NCBI RefSeq assembly: GCF_018613065.1
Contig: NZ_JAGGQW010000024.1
Span: 1-64,000, forward strand
DNA length: 64,000 bases
Reading direction: 5' to 3'
Origin: Bacillus sp. ISL-7
Lineage (GTDB): Bacteria > Bacillota > Bacilli > Bacillales_B > DSM-18226
The notes under the pieces were generated by a model that ran no database searches, had not been told where the DNA came from, and saw only the letters and a program-made list of their open reading frames with translations. The translations under genes and the position numbers were made by a program. Each line of letters starts with the position of its first letter. Position 1 is the stretch's first letter. Shown in pieces: positions 1-8,107 of the stretch.

Positions 1-190
1 TAGTTTAGTGTTGACATACCACGAGCTTATTCAACTAAAGGGTGCTAGAGCTCAAGAAGGATCGCTGACGCTTTTTCTTATATAGCTAAGTAAATAGGTT
101 TAATTAATAAATGTCTTAAATAAATTAAGGAGGGGGACTACGATAAGTAAGATTCCTGTTAAAACTTTAAAGAAGATAGAAGAGGACATT

Positions 191-634
191 ATGAATGATG
201 ATTTAGGAAAAGCGAGAGATAGACTTCACGGATTAATTTCTACTTATCCTAATGAAATAGAGCTGCGTAGAAAATTGGGAGATATTTATTTTTCATTAAA
301 ATATCCAACAATGGCTGGTCGATATTGGTATCTAGAAGAAAAAATGACTCCTGAAATGGAAAAAGCGTGTACAATGTTCGAACAATCTGAGGGGAATAAT
401 TCATCTAGAATAGCAAGAGCAATAAAGTATAAAGGAAATCCTGACATAATAAAAAAATTGCATTTAGAGCAGGGATCCTCTCCTATTAAGGATAAAGTTA
501 AAGAAAAATTAGTGGAAGTACCTACTAATACTTTAGGTGATAAATTAGTAACCATTGGATGTATCTTTATTTTAATATTAATTTTTTGCTTTACATCAAT
601 TGGGATTATCACTATCTTTAGATGGATATTTTAA
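191..634 (+). CDS. DUF6584-like protein with C-terminal membrane anchor
   Basis: A 147-residue protein from the first ATG. The N-terminal two thirds look helical and TPR-like (KARDRLHGLISTYPNE, then LRRKLGDIYFSL), as in the DUF6584 family of Bacillus. The last ~30 residues form one hydrophobic membrane segment, so the protein is probably tail-anchored. The reading frame continues upstream without a stop. A strong Shine-Dalgarno (AGGAGGGGG, about 128-136) sits 6 bases before an in-frame ATA at 143, giving 16 extra residues that begin xSKIPVKTLKKIEEDI. That start fits the family's usual N terminus better than the ATG at 191, which has no good ribosome site. I keep 191 as the conventional start but think 143 is the real one. 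Function unknown. Confidence 0.6.
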   Translation: MNDDLGKARDRLHGLISTYPNEIELRRKLGDIYFSLKYPTMAGRYWYLEEKMTPEMEKACTMFEQSEGNNSSRIARAIKYKGNPDIIKKLHLEQGSSPIKDKVKEKLVEVPTNTLGDKLVTIGCIFILILIFCFTSIGIITIFRWIF

Positions 635-796
635 CAAAAGTTTCAATTCGCTTAGGAGTTGTTCTTAAGCTACCATGAAAATAAAATTCTGTAATTCAGT
701 GAAAAAGGCAATACTAAAGAGGACGCAGCTCATTCGTTTTTTTAAAAAAGGGGAGAGCACCAATTTCATTGATCTATGGTAATTAAGTGAACTGGA

Positions 797-2023
797 TTAA
801 GAGGCTTTAGGTTCTTCAAGCGTAACGATGTATCCTAAACTTTCGAGTCGTCTTAAAGAATGCCGAACAATTGATTGTTGTCTCTGCTTATCAAAGTAGT
901 CTTCACCTAAGTCTACATACATTTCTTTTCGTGTTAATAGATAATAAGAGATACGTAACATTGCATGAGCGACTACAATACTCGCACGTTTCTTACCCTT
1001 TCGGGATGCTGTACGCCTATACAGTGCACCGAGATAGTTTTTGGATCCTCTTACTGAATGAGCTGCTTCGGTTAACGCCGATCTTAAATACTTATTTTCC
1101 TTTTTTAGTTTTGGCTGATTTTCTTTTTCCAGCACTTTCATTTTGCCCAGGAACTAATCCTGCCCAAGAACACATATGAGCTGCAGTAGGGAATTGTTTT
1201 TTCACATCAATCCCAATTTCAGATAGGATTTGCTTAGCCATTCTGGTCGCTATACCAGGAATCGAATCCAATATTGATACATCTTCTTGATGAGAGCTGA
1301 CTATGTCCCAACTTCCTTATCAAGCATCTCGATTTGCTCAGTCAGAAAATCAATATGACCTAAAATGGTTTTTAACATGAGGCGTTGATGTGAATTAATA
1401 TAGCCTTTTTAGGGCAAGTTCCAGTTCTTCTTTCTTCTTTTTCATCGAGCGTCGTGCAAAGTTTGCTAGTTTTTCAGGGTCCTCTTCACCATCGGCAATG
1501 GCATCAAGCATATCTCGTGCTGAAACACCCAACACATCTGAAACAACCGACCCCAATTTAATGTTCGCGCCTTCTAACACTTTTTGGATTCGGTTATGTT
1601 GTCTGGCACGCTCTTCAATAATACTTCTACGATAGCGAACAAGTTCACGCAATTCACGTTGATTTCGGTCTGGGATATAACTAGCTTTAAGTAGTCCATG
1701 ACGAAGAAGTTTAGCAATCCATTCTGCATCCTTCACATCTGTCTTGCGTCCTGGAACAGCCTTCCTATATGTTGGGTATTCACCACTAAAAACTCAATAT
1801 CCTCAGCCTCTAGTAAATTCACAATAGGTTTCCAATAAACACTCGTGCTTTCCATGGCGACATGGGTACAATTATGTTGTTTAATCCAGTCAACCAACTG
1901 TAATAGAAATACAGTTTTAGTAGAAAACGTTTGAATCTCCTTTCCTTTTGGTGTCATAATACAGGCAGTAATATTGTCCTTATGGACATCCATACCGCAT
2001 GCTCTTTCAATGACTACATCCAT
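797..2023 (-). pseudogene. Decayed IS110-family transposase
   Basis: Three minus-strand fragments in different frames join into one IS110-type DEDD transposase. Fragment one (2023 to about 1770) has the N-terminal RuvC-like pieces GMDVHKDNITA and VAMESTSVYWKP. Fragment two (about 1770 to 1395) resumes in another frame with PGRKTDVKDAEWIAKLL. Fragment three (1141 to 797) holds the end of the C-terminal Transposase_20 domain (KYLRSALTEAAHSVRGSKN). The stretch between 1395 and 1141 still reads as the middle of that domain (DSIPGIATRMAKQILSEIG, SWAGLVPGQN) but has shifts and stops. The likely start is ATG 2023 with AAAGGATG upstream. At least two frameshifts make it inactive. In IS110-group elements the non-coding end before the gene encodes the bridge RNA; here that would be about 2024-2230. 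No ends could be defined. Confidence 0.85.
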
Positions 2024-2409
2024 TGAAAACATCCTTTCTACGGCGTTCATTATGTTTAGAGGCTGGTGCAACAACCAGAATAGGATTAATCTACCATGTG
2101 TGCTTCCCGCAAGGGAGCTAAATCAGTATTGACGGTTCTAACCCATTTTCATTCTCTGTGGTGAAGCGCTGATTTTTGCGCTACATGGGTGCTTTTGTTG
2201 AAATTGGGATTGCGTCGTAGCAAGCCACCTTTTTTTATTTGTAGACACTGAGCAAATACATTTACAATTGTAAGCGTTTACAAATATAATGTGATTAGGT
2301 CGGATGACAATAGTAAAAATGATGATCGTTGCAGAAGTATTTTTGTTGTTAGACTATAGTGGCAGGTTAGTTCAACATCAGAGAACTTTTTTATCAGGAA
2401 AAATGAAGC

Positions 2410-2446
2410 AAAACCCCTTCAAATGAACTGAATTTGAAGGGGGTTT
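2410..2446 (-). terminator. Rho-independent terminator for the EamA gene
   Basis: A 15-bp near-perfect stem (AAAACCCCTTCAAAT paired with ATTTGAAGGGGGTTTT) lies just past the stop of the minus-strand EamA gene. It has A/T runs on both sides and may work in both directions. The rest of 2075-2409 holds the upstream end of the IS110 remnant and a 16-base repeat at 2187-2202 that recurs at 3588-3603. Confidence 0.75.
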
Positions 2447-2451
2447 TAATA

Positions 2452-3327
2452 CTATTTTTTCTCAATGATAACGAATAAAACACCTGTGAGAATTAGAAGA
2501 GAGCCTATCCAAAATGTTACACCAATGGTCTCTCCTAGAATAAGCCATCCTAGTAATGTTCCAACCACGGGTTGAAAGAAGAAAAATATTCCTCCACTTG
2601 AGGCGTTAAGCATTTGTAATCCACGATTCCAAAGTAGAAATCCACCTGCTGTTGAGACAATACCTAAATACAATATTCCTCCCCAAATGGTCGGGTGAGT
2701 CAGTTGAGAGATATTAATTTCATGTAAGCTTGGCATAACAAAAGGGGTCAACACGATTAGGGCTACCAAGGTTGAATAGGTCGTTACCACAATTTGTGAA
2801 TAATCACTCGGCAAAAGCTTTACAAGTACAGACATAAGTGCCCATGTTAAAGCTGCAATAAGTAGTGCAATACCTCCAAGAGTACTGGACATATTCACAT
2901 CACTAATTCCAACAATGAGAAGCACTCCAATTGTCGCTAAACAAACGGAGATTCCCTTTTTTATGGTCATCCTTTCTTTAAGGATTAAGCGAGCAAAAAT
3001 AACCATAAATGCTGGTGTTGAAGAAGTTATAATGGCTCCCATTTGTGCTGTGGATAGCATAGTACCAGTTTCCTGAGCAACAATTGAAATGGCATTACCT
3101 ATAATTCCAATGGCTATGATTATTAAGACATAACGTTTTTCAATTCGCCATTTTTGTCTTGTTATGAAGCCAATCAAGAGAAGTGCGACAATCGCCACTA
3201 AATAACGCATCCACACAAGTTCCAGTGGAGGTATGACCGATACTACAACTTTAACAACAACGTACATACCGCCCTAAATACTTGAAGCTGAAATTAAATA
3301 TAAAGAACCTAATAAGGTGTTTTTCAT
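2452..3327 (-). pseudogene. EamA/DMT family transporter interrupted by an amber codon
   Basis: A drug/metabolite transporter with ten hydrophobic segments in two EamA repeats. The open frame from the internal ATG (3267) gives 271 residues and lacks most of the first membrane helix. The natural start is ATG 3325-3327, in frame and preceded by a good ribosome site (GGAGGG). It reads MKNTLLGSLYLISASSI, then TAG (3274-3276), then GGMYVVVKVV. EamA proteins normally have tryptophan there (xxWGxxY), so one TGG-to-TAG change explains the break. The gene is either a fresh pseudogene, made from the internal start, or read through. A terminator follows directly. Substrate unknown; the family exports amino acids, sugars or drugs. 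Confidence 0.8.
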
Positions 3328-3399
3328 TTTTTTGTACCCTCCGTCTTTTGTTTAGGTCGTGAATGCCCCTAACGGAGAGATGTAGTCACCTTCACTCCA

Positions 3400-3456
3400 T
3401 TAAGAGCAGAAGAGAGCTACTGGTACATCGTTTTCAAATAATGGAGTCCAAAACAT
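3400..3456 (-). CDS. Possible 18-residue ORF upstream of the EamA gene
   Basis: ATG 3456 has a good ribosome site (GAGGTG, 7 bases upstream) and encodes MFWTPLFENDVPVALFCS, then TAA. The frame stays open for 15 more codons after the stop, so this may be a leader peptide or a decayed short gene. The rest of 3457-3720 shows nothing recognisable beyond the repeat at 3588-3603. Confidence 0.25.
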   Translation of the reverse strand: MFWTPLFENDVPVALFCS

Positions 3457-3720
3457 TTTGTTTCACCTCAATCCTACCACAATTATCTGTGTTTTATTAT
3501 AGCAAAGAATACTAAGCCTGTGGCTATCAAGCTTTTAATAAATTACTATACGGTGAGTAGATTGTGAAATAGTGTTCTTAAAGTAAAGGGTGCTTTTGTT
3601 GAATAACGGGGTTCCGGAGGCAGTCCTTTAGTTAACAAAAACATCCTTTACACGAAAAAGCTTTTGAAAATTATTTGCTCTATTATCAAGGTTTATAAAG
3701 TTAATTTTTCAAGGCAACAA

Positions 3721-5097
3721 CTAAAAGAGTAAAAAGTTATTTGGAGTAATACGATTTTTTCTAATGTTAATTAAAGCAATACAATGAGCCAATCGCTCTA
3801 CCCCTAGTTTAATTTGACTCTCGTTCACTTGAGAGATACTTAATCGAAGGAGATTTTCCTTTTTATATTCTGGCAAAAACATTCTAGAGGCATCATCAAC
3901 AAATATATGCTGCTCGTTTAGCATATGAACTACCTGTTTTGCTGTCACATTCTCTGGCAAACTGATGGATAGATAGAATCCTGAAGTCGGTTTTGAAAAA
4001 TGAGTATTAGCCGGTAGCAATAATTCACAGGCTTCTTGAAGGATTTGCATTTTAGAATGGTATACCTCTTTTATTTTTTTGAGATGGTTATTAAACATAC
4101 CACTTTTTAAATAGATTTCTAGTGCACCTTGAGAAAGTGCTGAACTATTAAAATCCGAACTAAATTTATATCGTAAAAAATTGTTAATCATTAATGTAGG
4201 AAGAACGACTGTAGCAATCCTTAGCCCTGGGAGGAAAATTTTCGAAAAGCTTTTAATATAAATCACTCTCCCGGAAGGATCAAAAGAAAATAAAGGATCT
4301 GATTTTGCATTTGGGTCAAGGTCCCCTAAAAAATCATCTTCCACTATATATATATCGTATTTTTTTGCTAACTCAACGATTTTTTTCTTTTCGCCATTCG
4401 AGTAACAATGTCCAAGTGGATTGTGAAATCTCGGGATAATATAGAAAAATTTTATATCATTATTTCGAAAAATGTATTCCAAACGATCAAGATCAATGCC
4501 TTCCATCGATAACTCAATTCCAAAAGTATTAGCTTGTTGCAGATTGATGGACTCAATGAATCCGAAATAGGTAGGCTGCTCAATTAGAATATTGTTTTTT
4601 CCATTTGGAAACGGCATTGAAACTAATAAATTAAGGGCTTGCTGTGAGCCAGAAACAACGACTACTCTTTCAGGTTGAGTGAACACCTGTAGATTCTGCA
4701 AATATTTCACTAACTGTACGCGTAATGAGTAAAGCCCTTGTTGATCAGAGTATGTAAAAAGCTCTTCTTTATATTGTTCAATTGCTTGATTCATACAGTG
4801 TTGAAATTCAATATAAGGCATAACGTTTTTATCTGGACCAGCCGACAAGAAATCAATCACGTCATTTTCATTCGTCGTATTTTGAAATTCATTCACAACA
4901 AAGTAGCCACTTTTAGGAACAGAATAAATTAAATGCTCTTTTTCTAGTCCTTCGTATGCTTTAATGACCGTATTTTTGCTACATGAAAAATGCTCAGATA
5001 GCTGACGAACAGAAGGGAGTTTACTCCCTGCAATAAGCGACCCATCTGCTAGCCGAAGCTTAATTTCTTCCATTATCTCAATATATTTTGAGCTCAT
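3721..5097 (-). CDS. MocR-type PLP-dependent transcriptional regulator
   Basis: A 458-residue protein with an N-terminal GntR winged helix (about 1-75: AGSKLPSVRQLSEHFSCSKN, then TVIKAYEGLEKEHLIY) and a fold-type I aminotransferase domain (about 110-450). The PLP-lysine region reads IYIKSFSKIFLPGLRI, the expected SxSKxxxPGxR motif, and FYIIPRFHNPLGHCY matches the xxPxxxNPxG motif. I chose ATG 5097 because AAGGAGGAT sits 8 bases upstream. The frame stays open much further and would run into the divergent transporter, which is not credible. It probably regulates the EamA gene at 5258 and itself, as MocR/EamA divergent pairs do in Bacillus (compare ycxD/ycxC). The effector may be PLP with an amino compound. 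Confidence 0.85.
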   Translation of the reverse strand: MSSKYIEIMEEIKLRLADGSLIAGSKLPSVRQLSEHFSCSKNTVIKAYEGLEKEHLIYSVPKSGYFVVNEFQNTTNENDVIDFLSAGPDKNVMPYIEFQHCMNQAIEQYKEELFTYSDQQGLYSLRVQLVKYLQNLQVFTQPERVVVVSGSQQALNLLVSMPFPNGKNNILIEQPTYFGFIESINLQQANTFGIELSMEGIDLDRLEYIFRNNDIKFFYIIPRFHNPLGHCYSNGEKKKIVELAKKYDIYIVEDDFLGDLDPNAKSDPLFSFDPSGRVIYIKSFSKIFLPGLRIATVVLPTLMINNFLRYKFSSDFNSSALSQGALEIYLKSGMFNNHLKKIKEVYHSKMQILQEACELLLPANTHFSKPTSGFYLSISLPENVTAKQVVHMLNEQHIFVDDASRMFLPEYKKENLLRLSISQVNESQIKLGVERLAHCIALINIRKNRITPNNFLLF

Positions 5098-5115
5098 ACA
5101 TTTATCCTCCTTCAA

Positions 5116-5230
5116 CTGTACCGGTACAGATGGGTGAAAAAATGGTTTATTTTTATTGTGTGTACCTATTAATATTTTAATTATATCAGAACTGTTTTTT
5201 ATGAAAAGCAGAAAATGGTACAGATATAAT
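5116..5230 (+). promoter_or_regulatory. MocR operator cluster and EamA promoter
   Basis: A perfect 14-bp palindrome, CTGTACCGGTACAG (5116-5129), lies next to the MocR start. A TGTACC half-site is at 5161-5166 and a direct-repeat half-site GGTACAG at 5217-5223, touching a perfect -10 box TATAAT (5225-5230). No good -35 is visible (TGAAAA, 5202-5207), as expected of an activator-dependent promoter. MocR proteins bind repeated sites like these upstream of divergent targets. Confidence 0.7.
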
Positions 5231-5257
5231 ACGAAGTTAAAAGGTAGGTAGGATAAG

Positions 5258-6163
5258 ATGCAGAGAGAAACCAGAGAGAAATTTGGATTATTGTTGGGAT
5301 TAGTAGGTGTTATTTGTTTTAGCTTAACGCTCCCATCTACTAGAATTGCAGTAGAGTATTTTGGGACCACGGTTGTCGGGTTAGGAAGAACAGTTGTTGC
5401 CGCTATTTTAGTTGCTGTAGTATTAATTTTTCGAAAAGAAAAACTCCCTTCTCCTCGCCAATTCAAAAGTCTCCTTTTTGTTGCTGTTGGTGCAGTTTTA
5501 GGATTTCCTCTCCTCACTTCTTGGGCAATGGAATCTTTGCCTGTTTCTCATGGAGCTGTGGAATTAGCACTATTACCATTAGCCACAGCCGGATTTGCAA
5601 TGTTTAGAGCTGGAGAAGTCCCTTCTCTCAAATTCTGGGTTTCAAGTATAATCGGCTCTTTAGCTGTTATTGTGTATGCCCTTCATCTAGGGTTCGGTCA
5701 ATTACAATTTGCCGATTTAGCTTTACTAGCAGCCGTGATTATACTTGGTCTTAGTTATGCAGAAGGTGGGAGATTATCGAAAGAATTAGGTAGCTGGCAA
5801 GTGATTGCTTGGGCGATTATGATCGGTGCTCCATTTTTCATTATTCCAGTTTGGCTAAGCCTTACAACTGAAATGCTTCATGCTCCTTTACAAGCTTGGG
5901 TCAGTTTTATTTATCTTGCAGTTGTTAGTCAATTTCTAGCATATGTTGCTTGGTATAGCGGAATGGCTATGGGCGGAATAGCAAGAGTTAGTCAGATTCA
6001 ATACTTACAACCAGTTTTGATGATCCTATTTGCAACAGTTTTCCTCCATGAATCCATCACATATTTCACTCTTGTAATAGCAGTGATTGTTGTCTTTTCT
6101 GTTATATTAGGCAAAAATGCTACCGTTTCAAAAAAAGATCACTATCAAAGAAAAACTAACTAA
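5258..6163 (+). CDS. EamA/DMT family transporter, MocR-controlled
   Basis: 301 residues with about ten hydrophobic helices in two EamA halves (about 10-140 and 150-290) and the usual repeat-end motif PxxxxxxAxxxLxE near LQPVLMILFATVFLHESIT. It begins at ATG 5258 with GGTAGGAT upstream and lies divergent to the MocR regulator. This pairing is the main clue: MocR regulators often control a DMT-type exporter or importer of an amino compound or a vitamer. Substrate unknown. Unlike the EamA gene at 2452 it is intact. Confidence 0.85.
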   Translation: MQRETREKFGLLLGLVGVICFSLTLPSTRIAVEYFGTTVVGLGRTVVAAILVAVVLIFRKEKLPSPRQFKSLLFVAVGAVLGFPLLTSWAMESLPVSHGAVELALLPLATAGFAMFRAGEVPSLKFWVSSIIGSLAVIVYALHLGFGQLQFADLALLAAVIILGLSYAEGGRLSKELGSWQVIAWAIMIGAPFFIIPVWLSLTTEMLHAPLQAWVSFIYLAVVSQFLAYVAWYSGMAMGGIARVSQIQYLQPVLMILFATVFLHESITYFTLVIAVIVVFSVILGKNATVSKKDHYQRKTN

Positions 6164-6407
6164 AATGTTCAGCATTGGGATAGCTAAGGGCCATAAATTG
6201 CACGGCTCAACCTCGCATACTAAACCGACCGAAATGGCTAATGCGATGAGGGAGCGGTTCTCAGAACGTGTTCTTGTTCCATTGACCGTAACGTTAATTG
6301 GTCTGGCTATGGCGTTTTTCATCCGTCGCGTTATGGTCAACCATTCGGCGATAAATTCGATGCATTGATGTTCCAAATTATATTCAACAGCTCTGATTTA
6401 GGACGTT

Positions 6408-6520
6408 GAACTCCCTTCTTTTGGGAAGGGAGTTCGTTAACCGTATGCGGTGAAAGCCGCACATACGGTGTGGACAGGGGGAAAAGGGAGTGATAACTTC
6501 AAACCCTTACCTATCTGTAT
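6408..6520 (+). ncRNA. Group II intron remnant (domains V and VI)
   Basis: Positions 6437-6471 fold like group II intron domain V. The outer stem is CCGTATG/CATACGG, the inner stem CGGT/GCCG is closed by a GAAA tetraloop, and there is a two-base CA bulge on the 3' side. A perfect 11-bp hairpin (6408-6435) just before it could be a shortened domain IV. A following irregular stem, with ACAG near 6473 and CTGT near 6515, could be domain VI. The catalytic triad reads AAC rather than the usual AGC or CGC, so activity is doubtful. No reverse transcriptase ORF is nearby. Upstream sequence 6164-6407 may hold domain I remnants, but I could not find a 5' boundary. Confidence 0.5.
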
Positions 6521-6526
6521 GAAGAT

Positions 6527-6552
6527 GGAGCTGCGGCAGCGGCTCCTTTTCC
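6527..6552 (+). terminator. Terminator-like hairpin
   Basis: An 8-bp stem GGAGCTGC/GCGGCTCC with a GGCA loop is followed by TTTT. It may end transcripts from the EamA gene or be an exon-side hairpin beside the intron remnant. Confidence 0.45.
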
Positions 6553-6682
6553 TATTGTTCTAAAGGGGCAGAATACCCCAACAAGAGCTTCCCTTTTTTA
6601 GGAACATTACAGGATTAATTATCTTTTATGTCGAATTTCTAATCTCATAACATGGAACATCTGAAAAGGAGTGGGAGTATTT

Positions 6683-7657
6683 ATGAAAACACGAGTAACA
6701 GAAATTTTTGGAATTAAATATCCAATTGTACAGGGAGGACTTGCTTACCTTGCTTATGCTGAACTGGCAGCTGCGGTCTCGAATGCAGGAGGACTTGGAC
6801 AAATTACTGCGGCAACGCTAGGTACACCTGAAAGACTTCGGGAGGAAATCCGTAAAGTGCGTACACTTACCAACAAGCCCTTTGGTGTAAATTTTGCTAT
6901 TGCAAGACACGACGGTAAATATCAGGACTTGCTGGAAATTGCCATTGAGGAAAAGGTACCAGCAATTTCTATAACTGGAGCTAACCCGCAACCTGTTTTT
7001 GAACGAATTAAAGGAGAAAACATTCGAACACTGGTACTTGTATCCGGGGTTAGACAAGCACAAAAAGCCGAAGAACTAGGAGCTGACGCTTTAATGGCGG
7101 TTGGACAAGAAGGCGGAGGACATTTAGGACGTGACGAAATTGGTACAATGGTACTTATTCCTCGTGTCACAGATGCTGTATCTATACCAGTATTAGCAAG
7201 TGGTGGAATTGGCGATGGACGAGGTTTATTGGCAGCTTTTGCACTTGGGGCAGAAGGAATTGAAATGGGGACTCGCTTTATCGCCACTCAAGAGTGCGTA
7301 CATGCAAACAAGAAATATAAACAGGCAATTGTTAATGCAAACGAAACGGATACAGTGATTATAAAGAAAACATTGGGTTCACCAGGACGAGTCCTGAAAA
7401 GTGAAGTTACTCTCGATATTATTGAACGTGAAAAGAAAGGAGCAACCTATGAAGACCTGAAAGATATAATCAGCGGAAAAGCTAATTGCAGCTATATCTA
7501 TGATGGAAATGAAGCAGGTTTCGGATGGGTTGGACAAGTAATCGGACTTATCAACAATATTCCTACAGTACATGAGTTATTTGATGAGATGATTCTAACA
7601 GCAGAAAAAGGATTGAGCCGTATAGGTAATATTATGGGAGAGCGAACCCATAGATAA
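6683..7657 (+). CDS. Nitronate monooxygenase / FabK-like FMN enzyme
   Basis: 324 residues forming one TIM-barrel flavoprotein of the 2-nitropropane dioxygenase (NMO) family. It opens with the family signature TEIFGIKYPIVQGGLAYLA and has the FMN phosphate-binding pieces AVGQEGGGHLGR and LASGGIGDGRGLLAAFALGAEGI. Members either oxidise nitronates such as propionate-3-nitronate or act as enoyl-ACP reductase (FabK). With no fatty-acid genes beside it, nitronate detoxification is more likely. A GTG at 6671 is in frame but directly abuts AAAGGAG, so ATG 6683 is the better start. It is a single gene with its own terminator. Confidence 0.85.
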   Translation: MKTRVTEIFGIKYPIVQGGLAYLAYAELAAAVSNAGGLGQITAATLGTPERLREEIRKVRTLTNKPFGVNFAIARHDGKYQDLLEIAIEEKVPAISITGANPQPVFERIKGENIRTLVLVSGVRQAQKAEELGADALMAVGQEGGGHLGRDEIGTMVLIPRVTDAVSIPVLASGGIGDGRGLLAAFALGAEGIEMGTRFIATQECVHANKKYKQAIVNANETDTVIIKKTLGSPGRVLKSEVTLDIIEREKKGATYEDLKDIISGKANCSYIYDGNEAGFGWVGQVIGLINNIPTVHELFDEMILTAEKGLSRIGNIMGERTHR

Positions 7658-7695
7658 TTTATTACTATATTTATTGACGTTTTATCTGAATCCTG

Positions 7696-7722
7696 AATGG
7701 TTGCTTCGGTAACCATTTTTAT
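7696..7722 (+). terminator. Terminator after the nitronate monooxygenase
   Basis: Stem AATGGTT/AACCATT extended by G-T and C-G pairs, closed by a TTCG tetraloop and followed by a T run. It lies 39 bases after the stop codon. Confidence 0.8.
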
Positions 7723-7890
7723 TATGAAAGCAAAGATTGTGAAGAAATGTATTTAAACTATAGGGGGCGTTTCTGCCAAAAGGAAGGAACGTTTTCTTAC
7801 TAACAAAGCGGGTTAGTTCAACAAAAAGAAGGAATAGATACCTTTAAAGAAGTAGTGTTTATCAAGAAATAAATGACGGAGGGGATTTTT

Positions 7891-7938
7891 ATGAAGATAG
7901 AAAAAATATATGGTGATTTACCAATAATACCAAATTGA
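7891..7938 (+). pseudogene. N-terminal stub of a GNAT acetyltransferase
   Basis: A well-placed ribosome site (GGAGGGG) precedes an ORF of only 15 codons, MKIEKIYGDLPIIPN, which closely resembles the first residues of RimJ/RimL-type N-acetyltransferases (MxIEKIYGxLPxLET). A stop and a terminator (7944-7970) follow at once. It looks like a gene whose body was deleted between start and terminator. A functional micropeptide is the alternative. Confidence 0.4.
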
Positions 7939-7943
7939 AGATA

Positions 7944-7970
7944 AATACCGCCGATCAGGTGGTATTTTTA
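7944..7970 (+). terminator. Terminator behind the GNAT stub
   Basis: 8-bp stem ATACCGCC/GGTGGTAT with loop GATCA and a TTTTTA tail, six bases past the stub's stop codon. Confidence 0.75.
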
Positions 7971-8001
7971 TAGATATTATATTTAATCCAAAACTTTACA
8001 A

Positions 8002-8049
8002 TTGACAAAATTAACTGTAATGATTAAACTTACAGTATAGTAACTGTAA
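8002..8049 (+). promoter_or_regulatory. spxA2 promoter with SaiR-type operator
   Basis: Promoter TTGACA (8002-8007), 17-bp spacer, TAAACT (8025-8030). A perfect inverted repeat ACTGTAA-N9-TTACAGT (8014-8036) covers the -10, and a further ACTGTAA half-site follows at 8043-8049. The same CTGTAA-N9-TTACAG arrangement recurs before the Rrf2 gene. In B. anthracis the Rrf2 protein SaiR represses spxA2, so this is the natural operator. Confidence 0.75.
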
Positions 8050-8107
8050 AATTTTTTATTACATTTAAATATGTTTGCCAAAATATACGTAAGGAGTGTG
8101 TAAAAGT

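Noticed and set aside
5098..5517. N-terminal extension of the MocR frame to 598 residues
   Set aside because: It would overlap the divergent EamA gene and its promoter, lacks homology to GntR starts and has no ribosome site; the start at 5097 has one.
6117..6376. Overlapping ORFs on both strands near the end of the EamA gene
   Set aside because: Neither has a recognisable domain or a good ribosome site; the region is better explained as intron remnant DNA.
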